DNA of 7,661 nt, taken from positions 1 through 7,661 of the forward strand of contig DOOK01000017.1 in assembly GCA_003512805.1 (NCBI GenBank), read 5' to 3'. Numbering within the stretch: position 1 is the stretch's first letter; each line of letters opens with the position of its first letter. Made by a program: the position numbers and the translations under genes. Below the pieces are notes generated by a model that ran no database searches, was not told where the DNA came from, and was given only the letters and a program-made list of their open reading frames with translations. Positions 1 through 5,349 of this stretch are shown piece by piece. Origin of the DNA: Erwinia sp. (GTDB lineage: Bacteria; Pseudomonadota; Gammaproteobacteria; Enterobacterales; Enterobacteriaceae).

Positions 1-622
1 GGTACTGGACGCGGGCTGTGGGCCAGGCTGGTTCAGCCAGCGCTGGCGCAGCGCGGGCAATGGGGTTACCGCGCTGGATCTCTCTTCGGCGATGCTGGAG
101 GAGGCAAGGCTCGGCGATACGGCCGACGCCTATCAGCTGGGGGATATCGAAGCGCTACCGTTTGCCGCTGCCGCCTTCGATGTGTGCTGGAGTAACCTTG
201 CCGTGCAGTGGTGCAGTGATTTACGCCTGGCGCTGATCGAAATGTGCCGCGTGACCCGGCCCGGCGGCCAGGTGTTGTTTTCAACGCTGGCAGCCGGATC
301 GCTGAACGAGCTTCATCAGTCCTGGCGAGCGCTGGCGTTGCCTGCACCCGTTAACCATTTTTTGAGCGAAGCGCAAATAGAGACGGCAGGAAATGCGCTC
401 GGGCTTCGTTTGATTCCACAGACCCTGACGCTGGCTTTTCCGGATGTGCTCAGCGCGCTGCGTTCACTGAAAGGCATTGGCGCCACGCATCTGCATCAGG
501 GACGCCGTGACGGGGCGCTGGGGCGTCATCATCTGAATCAGCTGGCGCAGTGCTGGCCGCGCGACGAGCGTGGCTACCTGCTCAGCTATCATCTGCTGTA
601 TGGAGTCATTGATTGTGAATAG
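1..622 (+). CDS. bioC: Malonyl-ACP O-methyltransferase BioC, 3' part (5' end outside window)
   Basis: BioC methylates malonyl-ACP with S-adenosylmethionine, disguising it so that fatty acid synthase can build the pimeloyl chain of biotin (family knowledge). The fragment encodes 206 residues in the frame starting at base 2. The SAM-binding motif I (LDAGCGPGW) lies at its very start, followed by the acidic motif II region (TALDLS), the DIEALPF stretch and WSNLAVQWC. The late BioC landmark SLKGIGATHLH is also present. E. coli BioC has 251 residues with about 45 before this point, so only the N-terminal ACP-side segment is missing and the 3' end is complete. The TAG stop overlaps the start of bioD by 8 bases, so the two are cotranscribed and probably translationally coupled. 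No frameshift or lost motif is seen. Confidence 0.96.
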   Translation, partial: VLDAGCGPGWFSQRWRSAGNGVTALDLSSAMLEEARLGDTADAYQLGDIEALPFAAAAFDVCWSNLAVQWCSDLRLALIEMCRVTRPGGQVLFSTLAAGSLNELHQSWRALALPAPVNHFLSEAQIETAGNALGLRLIPQTLTLAFPDVLSALRSLKGIGATHLHQGRRDGALGRHHLNQLAQCWPRDERGYLLSYHLLYGVIDCE

Positions 623-1286
623 CTGGTTTATTACCGGGACGGATACAGAAGTAGGGAAAACGGTTGCCAGTAGCGCGCTGTTACAGGCGGCTCGCGCCGC
701 CGGGTGGCGTAGCGTCGGCTATAAGCCCGTTGCCTCCGGCTGTGAGATAACGGCGGAAGGTATCCGCAACAGCGATGCGCTGGCTTTACAGCGTAACAGC
801 GCGCTGGCCTTGCCCTATGAACAGATCAATCCGCTGGCTTTTCTCGAGCCAACCTCTCCGCATATCGTCAGCGCGGAAGAGGGCAGACCCATTGAATTCG
901 CCCAGCTTTCTGCAGGCCTGGCGGCGTTGCGCGAGCAGGCTGACTGGGTGTTGACCGAGGGCGCGGGCGGCTGGTTTACTCCTCTGTCAGACAAGACAAC
1001 TTTTGCGGAATGGGTGGTGAGTGAGCAGCTGCCTGTCGTGCTGGTGGTCGGCGTGAAGCTGGGCTGTATCAATCACGCTATGCTGACGGCGCAGGCTGTG
1101 CTGGCCTGCGGACTGCGTCTGGCTGGCTGGATAGCCAACACGGTGCAGCCGCCGGGCAGGCGACATGCGGAATACATGGCGACGCTGCAACAGCGGCTAC
1201 CCGCACCGCTGCTGGGCGAGATCCCGTATCTAACCGACAGCGCCGATTTTGACCGGCTTGGACACTACGTGCGGCTGCCCGGGTAG
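615..1286 (+). CDS. bioD: ATP-dependent dethiobiotin synthetase BioD
   Basis: BioD carboxylates 7,8-diaminononanoate and closes the ureido ring to make dethiobiotin, the penultimate step of biotin synthesis; it is a cytosolic homodimer. The protein is 223 residues (E. coli 225). Visible motifs are the P-loop GTDTEVGKT at residues 8-16, YKPVASG with catalytic-type Lys37, NSDALALQ near 52-59, EGAGGWFTPL with the metal-binding-type Glu115, and VGVKLGCINHAML near 146-157. I chose the GTG at 615: it starts the protein at the same point as E. coli BioD and gives the same bioC/bioD overlap. An in-frame ATG at 600 would add five residues (MESLI) without homology, and a longer start at 570 is less likely still. 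It is the last gene of the bio operon here and faces the urtE-like gene tail to tail. Confidence 0.97.
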   Translation: MNSWFITGTDTEVGKTVASSALLQAARAAGWRSVGYKPVASGCEITAEGIRNSDALALQRNSALALPYEQINPLAFLEPTSPHIVSAEEGRPIEFAQLSAGLAALREQADWVLTEGAGGWFTPLSDKTTFAEWVVSEQLPVVLVVGVKLGCINHAMLTAQAVLACGLRLAGWIANTVQPPGRRHAEYMATLQQRLPAPLLGEIPYLTDSADFDRLGHYVRLPG

Positions 1287-1295
1287 AGCCATGCT

Positions 1296-1320
1296 CTCCG
1301 GCGTGGGTGTCGCGCCGGGG
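1296..1320. terminator. GC-rich stem-loop between convergent bioD and urtE-like gene
   Basis: CTCCGGCG (1296-1303) pairs with CGCCGGGG (1313-1320) with one G-U pair and a 9-base loop. It fills most of the 38-base gap between two facing stop codons, a usual place for a shared terminator. No T-tract follows on either strand, so it is at best a weak or Rho-assisted terminator; the role is inference. Confidence 0.35.
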
Positions 1321-1324
1321 AACC

Positions 1325-2044
1325 TTATGAAGCGGTCAGCCAGGTATTAACCACTCTCTCATCCAGCTGCGCTACGCTGCCGTGCGCCACATTGCGCCCG
1401 CGATGCAGCAGCAGAAAGTAGTCGGCCACCTTACGGATAAATGAAATCCGCTGCTCCAGCAGCAGAATAGTCAATCCAAAATCGTGATTCAGGCGGTGGA
1501 TCAAATTTCCCATCTCTTCTTCCAGCCAGGGCGACATACCTTCAGTCGGTTCATCCAGGATTAGTAACTTTGGCTGAAACACCAGCGCTTTGGCCAGCGA
1601 AAGCTGCTGCTGCTGCTCGAGTGCCAGTTCTCCACTGCGCTGGTGACGAAGCGAATAAAGCGCGGGAAAAAGCTCGAAAACCATCGGTGGAATAGCCGGG
1701 TGACGCTGTTGACCCGCGCCCGCCAACAGCGCTATCTGCAAATTTTCCTCCACGCTGAGCTGCGAAAAAATATGCCGTCCCTGAGGGACATAGCCAATAC
1801 CAAGCGCCGCCCGCTTTTCTACCGGCTGCTGCAGTAAATTCTGCGGGGGTAAATTGCCTTCCTGCCATGTAATCGTGCCGCTGTTAATCGGCAGGTGGCC
1901 CATAATGCAGTTAACCAGCGTGGTTTTTCCCATCCCGGGCCTCCCCAGCACACCGGTACAGGTGCCCGGCGGCAGCGCCAGATCCACATCCCATAAAATA
2001 TGGTTCTGCCCGTAAAACTGATTTATCGCATGTAAGCTCAGCAT
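1325..2044 (-). CDS. urtE: Solitary UrtE-like ABC transporter ATP-binding protein with degenerate signature motif
   Basis: UrtE is one of two ATPases (with UrtD) of the UrtABCDE importer for urea or short amides, a branch of the LivF family. The product is 239 residues (family about 230). Walker A is GRPGMGKT (34-41), the Q-loop YVPQGR with Gln88, Walker B LLILDEP with Asp164-Glu165, then TEGMSP, and LLLEQ near 194-198 in place of the H-loop, as in LivF-type ATPases. YGQNHIL, IPP..FELFP and EQQQQL are UrtE-like. The signature that should read LSGGQ reads LALEQ (140-144), losing both glycines, and Walker A has Pro for the usual Asn. The start is the ATG at 2044, eight bases or so after GGAGGAG; an upstream in-frame ATG at 2179 adds 45 residues without family similarity. 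No urtA-D partner gene is in the window. Frame and length are intact, so it may be a decaying remnant or a partner of subunits elsewhere. LivF itself is the main alternative name. Confidence 0.82.
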   Translation of the reverse strand: MLSLHAINQFYGQNHILWDVDLALPPGTCTGVLGRPGMGKTTLVNCIMGHLPINSGTITWQEGNLPPQNLLQQPVEKRAALGIGYVPQGRHIFSQLSVEENLQIALLAGAGQQRHPAIPPMVFELFPALYSLRHQRSGELALEQQQQLSLAKALVFQPKLLILDEPTEGMSPWLEEEMGNLIHRLNHDFGLTILLLEQRISFIRKVADYFLLLHRGRNVAHGSVAQLDERVVNTWLTAS

Positions 2045-2050
2045 CTGACA

Positions 2051-2059
2051 CTCTCCTCC
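2051..2059 (-). promoter_or_regulatory. Ribosome binding site fixing the urtE-like start
   Basis: On the minus strand GGAGGAGAG ends six bases before the ATG at 2044. This strong Shine-Dalgarno match, together with where UrtE homology begins, decides against the upstream ATG at 2179. Confidence 0.75.
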
Positions 2060-2077
2060 AGACAGTTTTCGAGCGCG

Positions 2078-2097
2078 CCTTCGTAGCGTCACGAAGG
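2078..2097 (-). promoter_or_regulatory. Hairpin in the predicted leader of the urtE-like gene
   Basis: CCTTCGT and ACGAAGG form a perfect 7-bp stem around a 6-base loop. A second small stem (CGTTG/CAACG) lies just upstream in the same leader. With the predicted start near 2164, the leader is about 120 bases and these structures sit 20-70 bases before the ribosome binding site. Function is unknown; it could be an operator, a leader structure or a scar of an earlier rearrangement. Confidence 0.4.
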
Positions 2098-2174
2098 ATT
2101 GACCGTTGACGCAACGTCTCCGGCTGGTGCTTCTCGCCCTGATATGTTGAAAGCGTGAGGCGGTAGCTGAAGGT

Positions 2175-2190
2175 TGCAATTCACAGGCCA
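2175..2190 (-). promoter_or_regulatory. Sigma-54 (-24/-12) promoter for the urtE-like gene
   Basis: Minus strand reads TGGCCTGTGAATTGCA. Against the sigma-54 consensus TGGCACG-N4-TTGCW it keeps TGG, C, G, the full TTGC and W, missing two bases in the -24 half, and has the required GG-N10-GC spacing. The five bases before it (AAAAC) also fit the extended consensus mrNrY. The predicted start is an A at about 2164. An A-rich tract lies directly upstream. NtrC-type sites at the right distance support the call. Confidence 0.7.
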
Positions 2191-2275
2191 GTTTTGTTTT
2201 ACGCGGAAAATAGAACGTCCGGGCAACGGGCTATTGGTCAGGAAAGGTTAATAATTGCCAACGGTAATTTCCTGC

Positions 2276-2292
2276 TGCACTTTGATGGTGCT
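2276..2292. promoter_or_regulatory. NtrC binding site (strong)
   Basis: TGCACTTTGATGGTGCT matches the NtrC consensus TGCACYANNNTGGTGCA at all but two defined positions and has the correct 17-base length with GCAC-N7-GTGC symmetry. It is centred about 120 bp upstream of the predicted sigma-54 start, within the usual enhancer range. It predicts activation of the urtE-like gene under nitrogen limitation. Confidence 0.7.
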
Positions 2293-2298
2293 GAAAAC

Positions 2299-2315
2299 TT
2301 AACATTTATGGTGCA
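2299..2315. promoter_or_regulatory. NtrC binding site (partial, second)
   Basis: The right half TGGTGCA is perfect; the left half keeps only scattered matches. It is centred 23 bp from the strong site, about two helical turns, which suits cooperative binding of two NtrC dimers on one DNA face. Alone it would be unconvincing. Confidence 0.45.
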
Positions 2316-2345
2316 GACGCCTGCCGATAAGGCAAAAAAGCGTCT
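2315..2345. repeat. Two-tier inverted repeat next to the NtrC sites
   Basis: AGACGC (2315-2320) pairs with GCGTCT (2340-2345), and inside it TGCC (2322-2325) pairs with GGCA (2331-2334) around GATAA, leaving a run of A on one side. No T-tract follows in either direction, so it is not a standard terminator. It lies between the urtE control region and the uvrB/DnaA-box region and might separate them; no function is assigned. Confidence 0.4.
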
Positions 2346-2379
2346 TAGCATGGCGGAAAAAAAGCCTGCACAGGGATAG

Positions 2380-2484
2380 CCTTAAAGGCGGAAGTATGCT
2401 TCAGGGCGGGTAAGACCGTAGGAGATAAGTAAAAAATTCAGGGAAAAATTTTTTTTTGCGTACGCGCTCGTCCCGCCTGGCAAT
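2380..2484. other. Gene-free AT-rich spacer with an A5T9 tract
   Basis: No convincing gene lies between the urtE-like start and uvrB (2045-2933). This part contains A-rich runs at 2431-2436 and an A5T9 block at 2444-2457, just 28 bases before the first DnaA box. Such tracts bend or soften DNA and could help assemble protein complexes here; that role is inference. Confidence 0.4.
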
Positions 2485-2554
2485 TTATACACAGCAGACG
2501 GCTTGGGCGTTGAAATCAGTTATCCACCATTCCTGTGGATAACCATGTGTATGA
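2485..2554. promoter_or_regulatory. DARS1: DnaA-box cluster, probable DARS1 (DnaA-reactivating sequence)
   Basis: Four DnaA-type 9-mers are seen: TTATACACA (2485-2493, plus, identical to oriC R2), TTATCCACC (2520-2528, plus, one mismatch), TTATCCACA (2534-2542, minus, perfect) and TCATACACA (2546-2554, minus, weaker). The last three are separated by 5 and 3 bases, with the first facing the other two. In E. coli DARS1 lies in this same bioD-uvrB gap and has a core of three boxes in which box I opposes II and III. DARS sites promote exchange of ADP for ATP on DnaA and so help time replication initiation. E. coli uvrB also has DnaA binding reported upstream of its distal promoter, so a role in uvrB control is not excluded. 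Confidence 0.78.
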
Positions 2555-2656
2555 ATGACTGAAAACCTTTAAAAGGCGAGAGCCGGCGCGGGCTAAGCTT
2601 GAGTTGGTGCTAAACTCGGCTGCAATAACATGTTTTTATCTTTCAAAACGTTAGGG

Positions 2657-2732
2657 AAAATCAAGCGGCCGGGGAAGGCAGGGGATTTTACGGCCGCCAT
2701 TTTGTCAGGATGCCTTGACAAATGTTAAAATG
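2657..2732. repeat. Cluster of overlapping inverted repeats upstream of uvrB
   Basis: Four perfect inverted repeats interlock here: AAAATC/GATTTT (2657-2662 with 2684-2689), GCGGCCG/CGGCCGC (2665-2671 with 2691-2697), CATTTT/AAAATG (2698-2703 with 2727-2732) and TTTGTCA/TGACAAA (2701-2707 with 2716-2722). Each pair nests in or overlaps the next. They lie between the DnaA boxes and the uvrB promoters. They could shape a leader of a distal uvrB transcript, or be protein binding sites. No coding potential is seen. Confidence 0.45.
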
Positions 2733-2828
2733 CCAAACCCGCTGGGGATAACCTTCTCACTTTCTTGCCGCTTAAGCATCGAGTAAAGCCCGTTACGCTG
2801 AACAATTTGCGCCTCCCTTGAGTTTTAA

Positions 2829-2857
2829 TCGATAACTGTGGATATATCCAGTATTTT
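2829..2857 (+). promoter_or_regulatory. uvrB promoter overlapping the LexA box (P2-type)
   Basis: TCGATA (2829-2834), 17 bases, then TATTTT (2852-2857). The elements are mediocre, but the layout, with the LexA box filling the spacer, is that of the SOS-controlled uvrB promoter of E. coli. LexA binding here would block RNA polymerase directly. Confidence 0.5.
2834..2853. promoter_or_regulatory. LexA (SOS) box of uvrB
   Basis: AACTGTGGATATATCCAGTA contains CTGT-N8-CCAG. E. coli uvrB has the same CTGT-N8-CCAG form with the same following bases, so this is the orthologous operator. It implies repression by LexA and induction after DNA damage. The central bases differ from E. coli and create a perfect GGATATATCC palindrome plus a DnaA-like 9-mer (ATATCCACA on the minus strand, 2837-2845). 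Confidence 0.9.
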
Positions 2858-2860
2858 TTG

Positions 2861-2889
2861 CTGGCAAAATCGCCATAGCAGAGTAAAAT
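2861..2889 (+). promoter_or_regulatory. uvrB proximal promoter (P1-type)
   Basis: CTGGCA (2861-2866), 17 bases, TAAAAT (2884-2889). E. coli uvrB P1 has the same arrangement with TTGGCA and an identical TAAAAT preceded by GAG. The predicted start near 2896 gives a leader of about 38 bases. Confidence 0.72.
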
Positions 2890-2933
2890 TACCACCCTGT
2901 TCGCGCTTTTCATCATCATCAGGTAGCCATTCA

Positions 2934-4958
2934 ATGAGCAAAGTCTTTAAACTTAATTCCGCCTTTAAACCTTCCGGCGACCAGCCTGAAGCCATTCGCC
3001 GCCTTGAGGAAGGGCTGCAGGATGGACTGGCGCACCAGACGCTGCTCGGCGTGACCGGGTCGGGCAAAACCTTTACCGTCGCCAATGTGATAGCCGACCT
3101 TAACCGGCCTACGATGGTGCTGGCGCCGAATAAAACTTTAGCAGCGCAACTTTACGGTGAGATGAAAGAATTCTTTCCGGAAAATGCCGTAGAGTATTTT
3201 GTCTCCTACTACGACTATTATCAGCCGGAAGCTTACGTGCCCAGCTCGGACACCTTTATCGAGAAGGATGCTTCCGTTAATGAGCACATTGAACAAATGC
3301 GTCTTTCGGCCACCAAAGCGCTGCTGGAACGTCGGGATGTGATTGTAGTGGCCTCGGTGTCGGCGATTTACGGCCTGGGCGACCCGGACTCCTATCTGAA
3401 AATGATGCTGCACCTGACGCGTGGGATGGTGATCGATCAGCGCGCCATTCTTCGCCGTCTGGCGGAACTGCAATACAGCCGCAACGACCAGGCTTTTCAG
3501 CGCGGTACTTTCCGCGTGCGGGGGGAAGTCATCGATATCTTCCCGGCGGAATCGGACGATTACGCGCTGCGCGTTGAGCTGTTTGACGAAGAAGTCGAGC
3601 GGTTGTCAATTTTCGATCCGCTGACAGGCCAGATAACCTCGGTGATCCCGCGCTACACCATCTACCCCAAGACGCACTACGTCACCCCGCGCGAGCGTAT
3701 TCTGCAGGCGATGGAAGATATCAAAGTGGAGCTGGCCGACCGTCGCAAAACGCTACTGGCGAACAATAAGCTGCTGGAAGAGCAGCGTATTTCTCAGCGC
3801 ACGCAGTTTGATTTAGAAATGATGAACGAGCTGGGTTACTGCTCGGGCATTGAAAACTATTCGCGCTATCTCTCTGGCCGTGGGCCTGGCGAAGCGCCGC
3901 CAACGCTCTTTGACTATCTGCCGGCGGATGGCCTGTTAGTGATTGATGAGTCGCACGTCACTATTCCGCAGATCGGCGGCATGTATCGCGGCGACCGGGC
4001 ACGCAAAGAGACGCTGGTGGAGTATGGTTTCCGCCTGCCGTCAGCGCTCGATAACCGCCCGATGAAGTTTGAAGAGTTTGAGGCGCTGGCCCCGCAGACT
4101 ATCTATGTTTCCGCTACGCCAGGTAAATACGAGCTGGAGAAATCGGGCGGCGAAATTGTGGATCAGGTGGTGCGTCCGACCGGCCTGTTGGATCCGCTGA
4201 TTGAAGTCCGGCCGGTGGCAACGCAGGTCGACGATCTGCTGTCGGAAATCCGCAAGCGCGTGGCGATTGACGAGCGCGTGCTGGTCACCGTGCTGACCAA
4301 GCGCATGGCAGAGGATTTAACGGAATACCTTACCGAGCACGGCGAGCGGGTACGCTATCTGCACTCGGACATTGATACCGTAGAGCGTGTAGAGATCATT
4401 CGCGACCTTCGCCTTGGCAAGTTTGACGTGCTGGTGGGTATCAACCTGCTGCGTGAGGGGCTGGATATGCCGGAAGTTTCGCTGGTGGCGATTCTGGATG
4501 CCGATAAAGAGGGCTTCTTACGTTCCGAACGCTCGCTGATCCAGACTATTGGTCGCGCCGCGCGTAACGTCAGCGGCAAGGCTATCCTTTACGGCGATAA
4601 AATTACGCCGTCGATGGAAAGGGCTATTGGTGAAACCGAACGCCGTCGCGAGAAGCAGGAAATTTATAACCAGGAAAAAGGGATTGTGCCGCAGGCGCTC
4701 AACAAGAAGATCGCCGATATCCTGGAGCTGGGTCAGGGCCTCAACAAAAACAAAACCAAAGGGCGCAGCAAGTCGCCTCGCGCTATTGTGGAAGACGATG
4801 CAGCCGTGGTCGATCTGTCGCCAAAAGGCCTGCAGAAGCGCATTCGCGAGCTGGAATCGCAGATGCAGGAACATGCCAAAAACCTGGAGTTTGAAGAGGC
4901 CGCCAACGTGCGCGATCAGCTGCATCAGGTGCGTGAGCTGTTTATCGCCGCTTCCTGA
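2934..4958 (+). CDS. uvrB: Excinuclease ABC subunit UvrB
   Basis: UvrB is the central subunit of nucleotide excision repair: loaded by UvrA, it verifies the lesion by strand separation and then recruits UvrC for incision. The 674-residue protein (E. coli 673) has Walker A GVTGSGKT (39-46), the beta-hairpin tyrosines in [13 protein letters not shown] (91-103), Walker B DESH (338-341), SATPG (393-397), [12 protein letters not shown] (503-514), the arginine-finger motif QTIGRAARN (537-545), and a C-terminal UVR domain (about 630-670) that contacts UvrC. The segment 600-628 before it is the variable linker. The ATG at 2934 was chosen because it begins the conserved [22 protein letters not shown] and follows AGG ten bases upstream; starts further up would lie across the LexA box. 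Transcribed alone, SOS-inducible through the LexA box at 2834. Confidence 0.99.
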   Translation: MSKVFKLNSAFKPSGDQPEAIRRLEEGLQDGLAHQTLLGVTGSGKTFTVANVIADLNRPTMVLAPNKTLAAQLYGEMKEFFPENAVEYFVSYYDYYQPEAYVPSSDTFIEKDASVNEHIEQMRLSATKALLERRDVIVVASVSAIYGLGDPDSYLKMMLHLTRGMVIDQRAILRRLAELQYSRNDQAFQRGTFRVRGEVIDIFPAESDDYALRVELFDEEVERLSIFDPLTGQITSVIPRYTIYPKTHYVTPRERILQAMEDIKVELADRRKTLLANNKLLEEQRISQRTQFDLEMMNELGYCSGIENYSRYLSGRGPGEAPPTLFDYLPADGLLVIDESHVTIPQIGGMYRGDRARKETLVEYGFRLPSALDNRPMKFEEFEALAPQTIYVSATPGKYELEKSGGEIVDQVVRPTGLLDPLIEVRPVATQVDDLLSEIRKRVAIDERVLVTVLTKRMAEDLTEYLTEHGERVRYLHSDIDTVERVEIIRDLRLGKFDVLVGINLLREGLDMPEVSLVAILDADKEGFLRSERSLIQTIGRAARNVSGKAILYGDKITPSMERAIGETERRREKQEIYNQEKGIVPQALNKKIADILELGQGLNKNKTKGRSKSPRAIVEDDAAVVDLSPKGLQKRIRELESQMQEHAKNLEFEEAANVRDQLHQVRELFIAAS

Positions 4959-5111
4959 CAACAGACTTCCGCTGCCGTCATCACGGTGTGGGTTCATCTG
5001 GCATGGGGCGGGTATCGGACGGGCGACCCTTATTCGGCGATTAAGCCCGCGGTCACGGCATCGCAAGGCTGCAGGATGAGGCGCTGACGCGCCGCGGCGG
5101 AAGCTTTTGGG

Positions 5112-5139
5112 GAGCGGCATATCGTAGCCTTAGCCGCTC
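5112..5139. repeat. Inverted repeat GAGCGGC/GCCGCTC
   Basis: A perfect 7-bp stem (5112-5118 with 5133-5139) encloses a 14-base loop. It is followed by ACAAACC on the plus strand, so it lacks the T-tract of an intrinsic terminator. It may contribute to 3'-end formation of uvrB mRNA; role unproven. Confidence 0.4.
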
Positions 5140-5190
5140 ACAAACCGTGTTGACCCCAGGCGGTTGCGCCAGGTTGGCGTTTCGAATAGT

Positions 5191-5233
5191 GGGCTTAGCC
5201 CCTGTCGGGCTGGCAGGGGCTAAGCCCGACAGG
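5191..5233. repeat. Long palindrome with two mutually exclusive hairpins
   Basis: Hairpin A pairs GGGCTTAGCCCCTG (5191-5204) with CAGGGGCTAAGCCC (5214-5227), 14 perfect pairs around a 9-base loop. Hairpin B pairs CCTGTCGGGCT (5201-5211) with AGCCCGACAGG (5223-5233), 11 perfect pairs around an 11-base loop. Each uses bases needed by the other. It lies 232 bases after uvrB and 116 bases beyond the ybhK stop. No T-tract follows on either strand. It could be a bidirectional mRNA 3'-end structure or a member of a dispersed palindromic repeat family. Confidence 0.6.
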
Positions 5234-5252
5234 CTGCGTTAAGCTTCCTGTT

Positions 5253-5280
5253 CCTGCCCGCGGATCGGGTGCCCGGCAGG
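5253..5280. repeat. Inverted repeat CCTGCC/GGCAGG with alternative inner stem
   Basis: CCTGCC (5253-5258) pairs with GGCAGG (5275-5280); alternatively CCCG (5257-5260) pairs with CGGG (5266-5269). Closest structure to the ybhK stop codon (70 bases beyond it on the minus strand), so it could act in ybhK mRNA 3'-end stability. No T-tract. Confidence 0.35.
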
Positions 5281-5349
5281 GTTGCTCCCAGCCACAGCAT
5301 AGCCTGCTCCAGCCCGTTGTCTGAGCCGCTCAACAGAGGCTCCAACGTG

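Larger units (their letters stand above)
4959..5349. other. Gene-free stretch between convergent uvrB and ybhK
   Basis: These 391 bases are GC-rich and contain no reading frame with a plausible start signal or recognisable product. They hold several inverted repeats listed separately (5112-5139, 5191-5233, 5253-5280) and a small GGCGC-TGAC-GCGCC hairpin at 5080-5093. No typical hairpin-plus-T-tract terminator is visible for uvrB or ybhK, which is unexpected for such a long convergent gap. Confidence 0.6.

Noticed and set aside
1604..1618. CTG-type trinucleotide run suggesting a microsatellite
   Set aside because: It encodes the QQQQ that normally follows the signature motif in UrtE proteins, so it is ordinary coding sequence.
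2045..2179. 45-residue N-terminal extension of the urtE-like protein, containing the tempting string LSGGE
   Set aside because: The string is only the translation of the GGAGGAG ribosome binding site; UrtE homology begins at the ATG at 2044.
2194..2379. 61-residue plus-strand reading frame (TTG start) in the region upstream of the urtE-like gene
   Set aside because: No ribosome binding site, no recognisable family, and it runs across the NtrC sites and stem-loop, so the non-coding explanation is better.
2715..2731. TTGACA and TAAAAT elements resembling a sigma-70 promoter
   Set aside because: They are separated by only five bases, far from the required 16-18, so they cannot act together as a promoter.
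2838..2933. 32-residue N-terminal extension of UvrB from the ATG at 2838
   Set aside because: It would begin inside the LexA box and upstream of the P1 promoter; homology begins exactly at 2934, which has its own ribosome binding site.
4518..5120. 200-residue minus-strand frame overlapping the end of uvrB
   Set aside because: Mostly antisense to conserved uvrB codons, no start signal and no recognisable motif; a shadow frame.
5220..5349. Minus-strand frame that continues past the ybhK stop and reads like protein (LEPLLSGSDNGLEQAMLW...)
   Set aside because: It has no own start signal, is out of frame with ybhK, and resembles no family I know; GC-rich DNA gives such open frames by chance. YbhK already has its full expected length.
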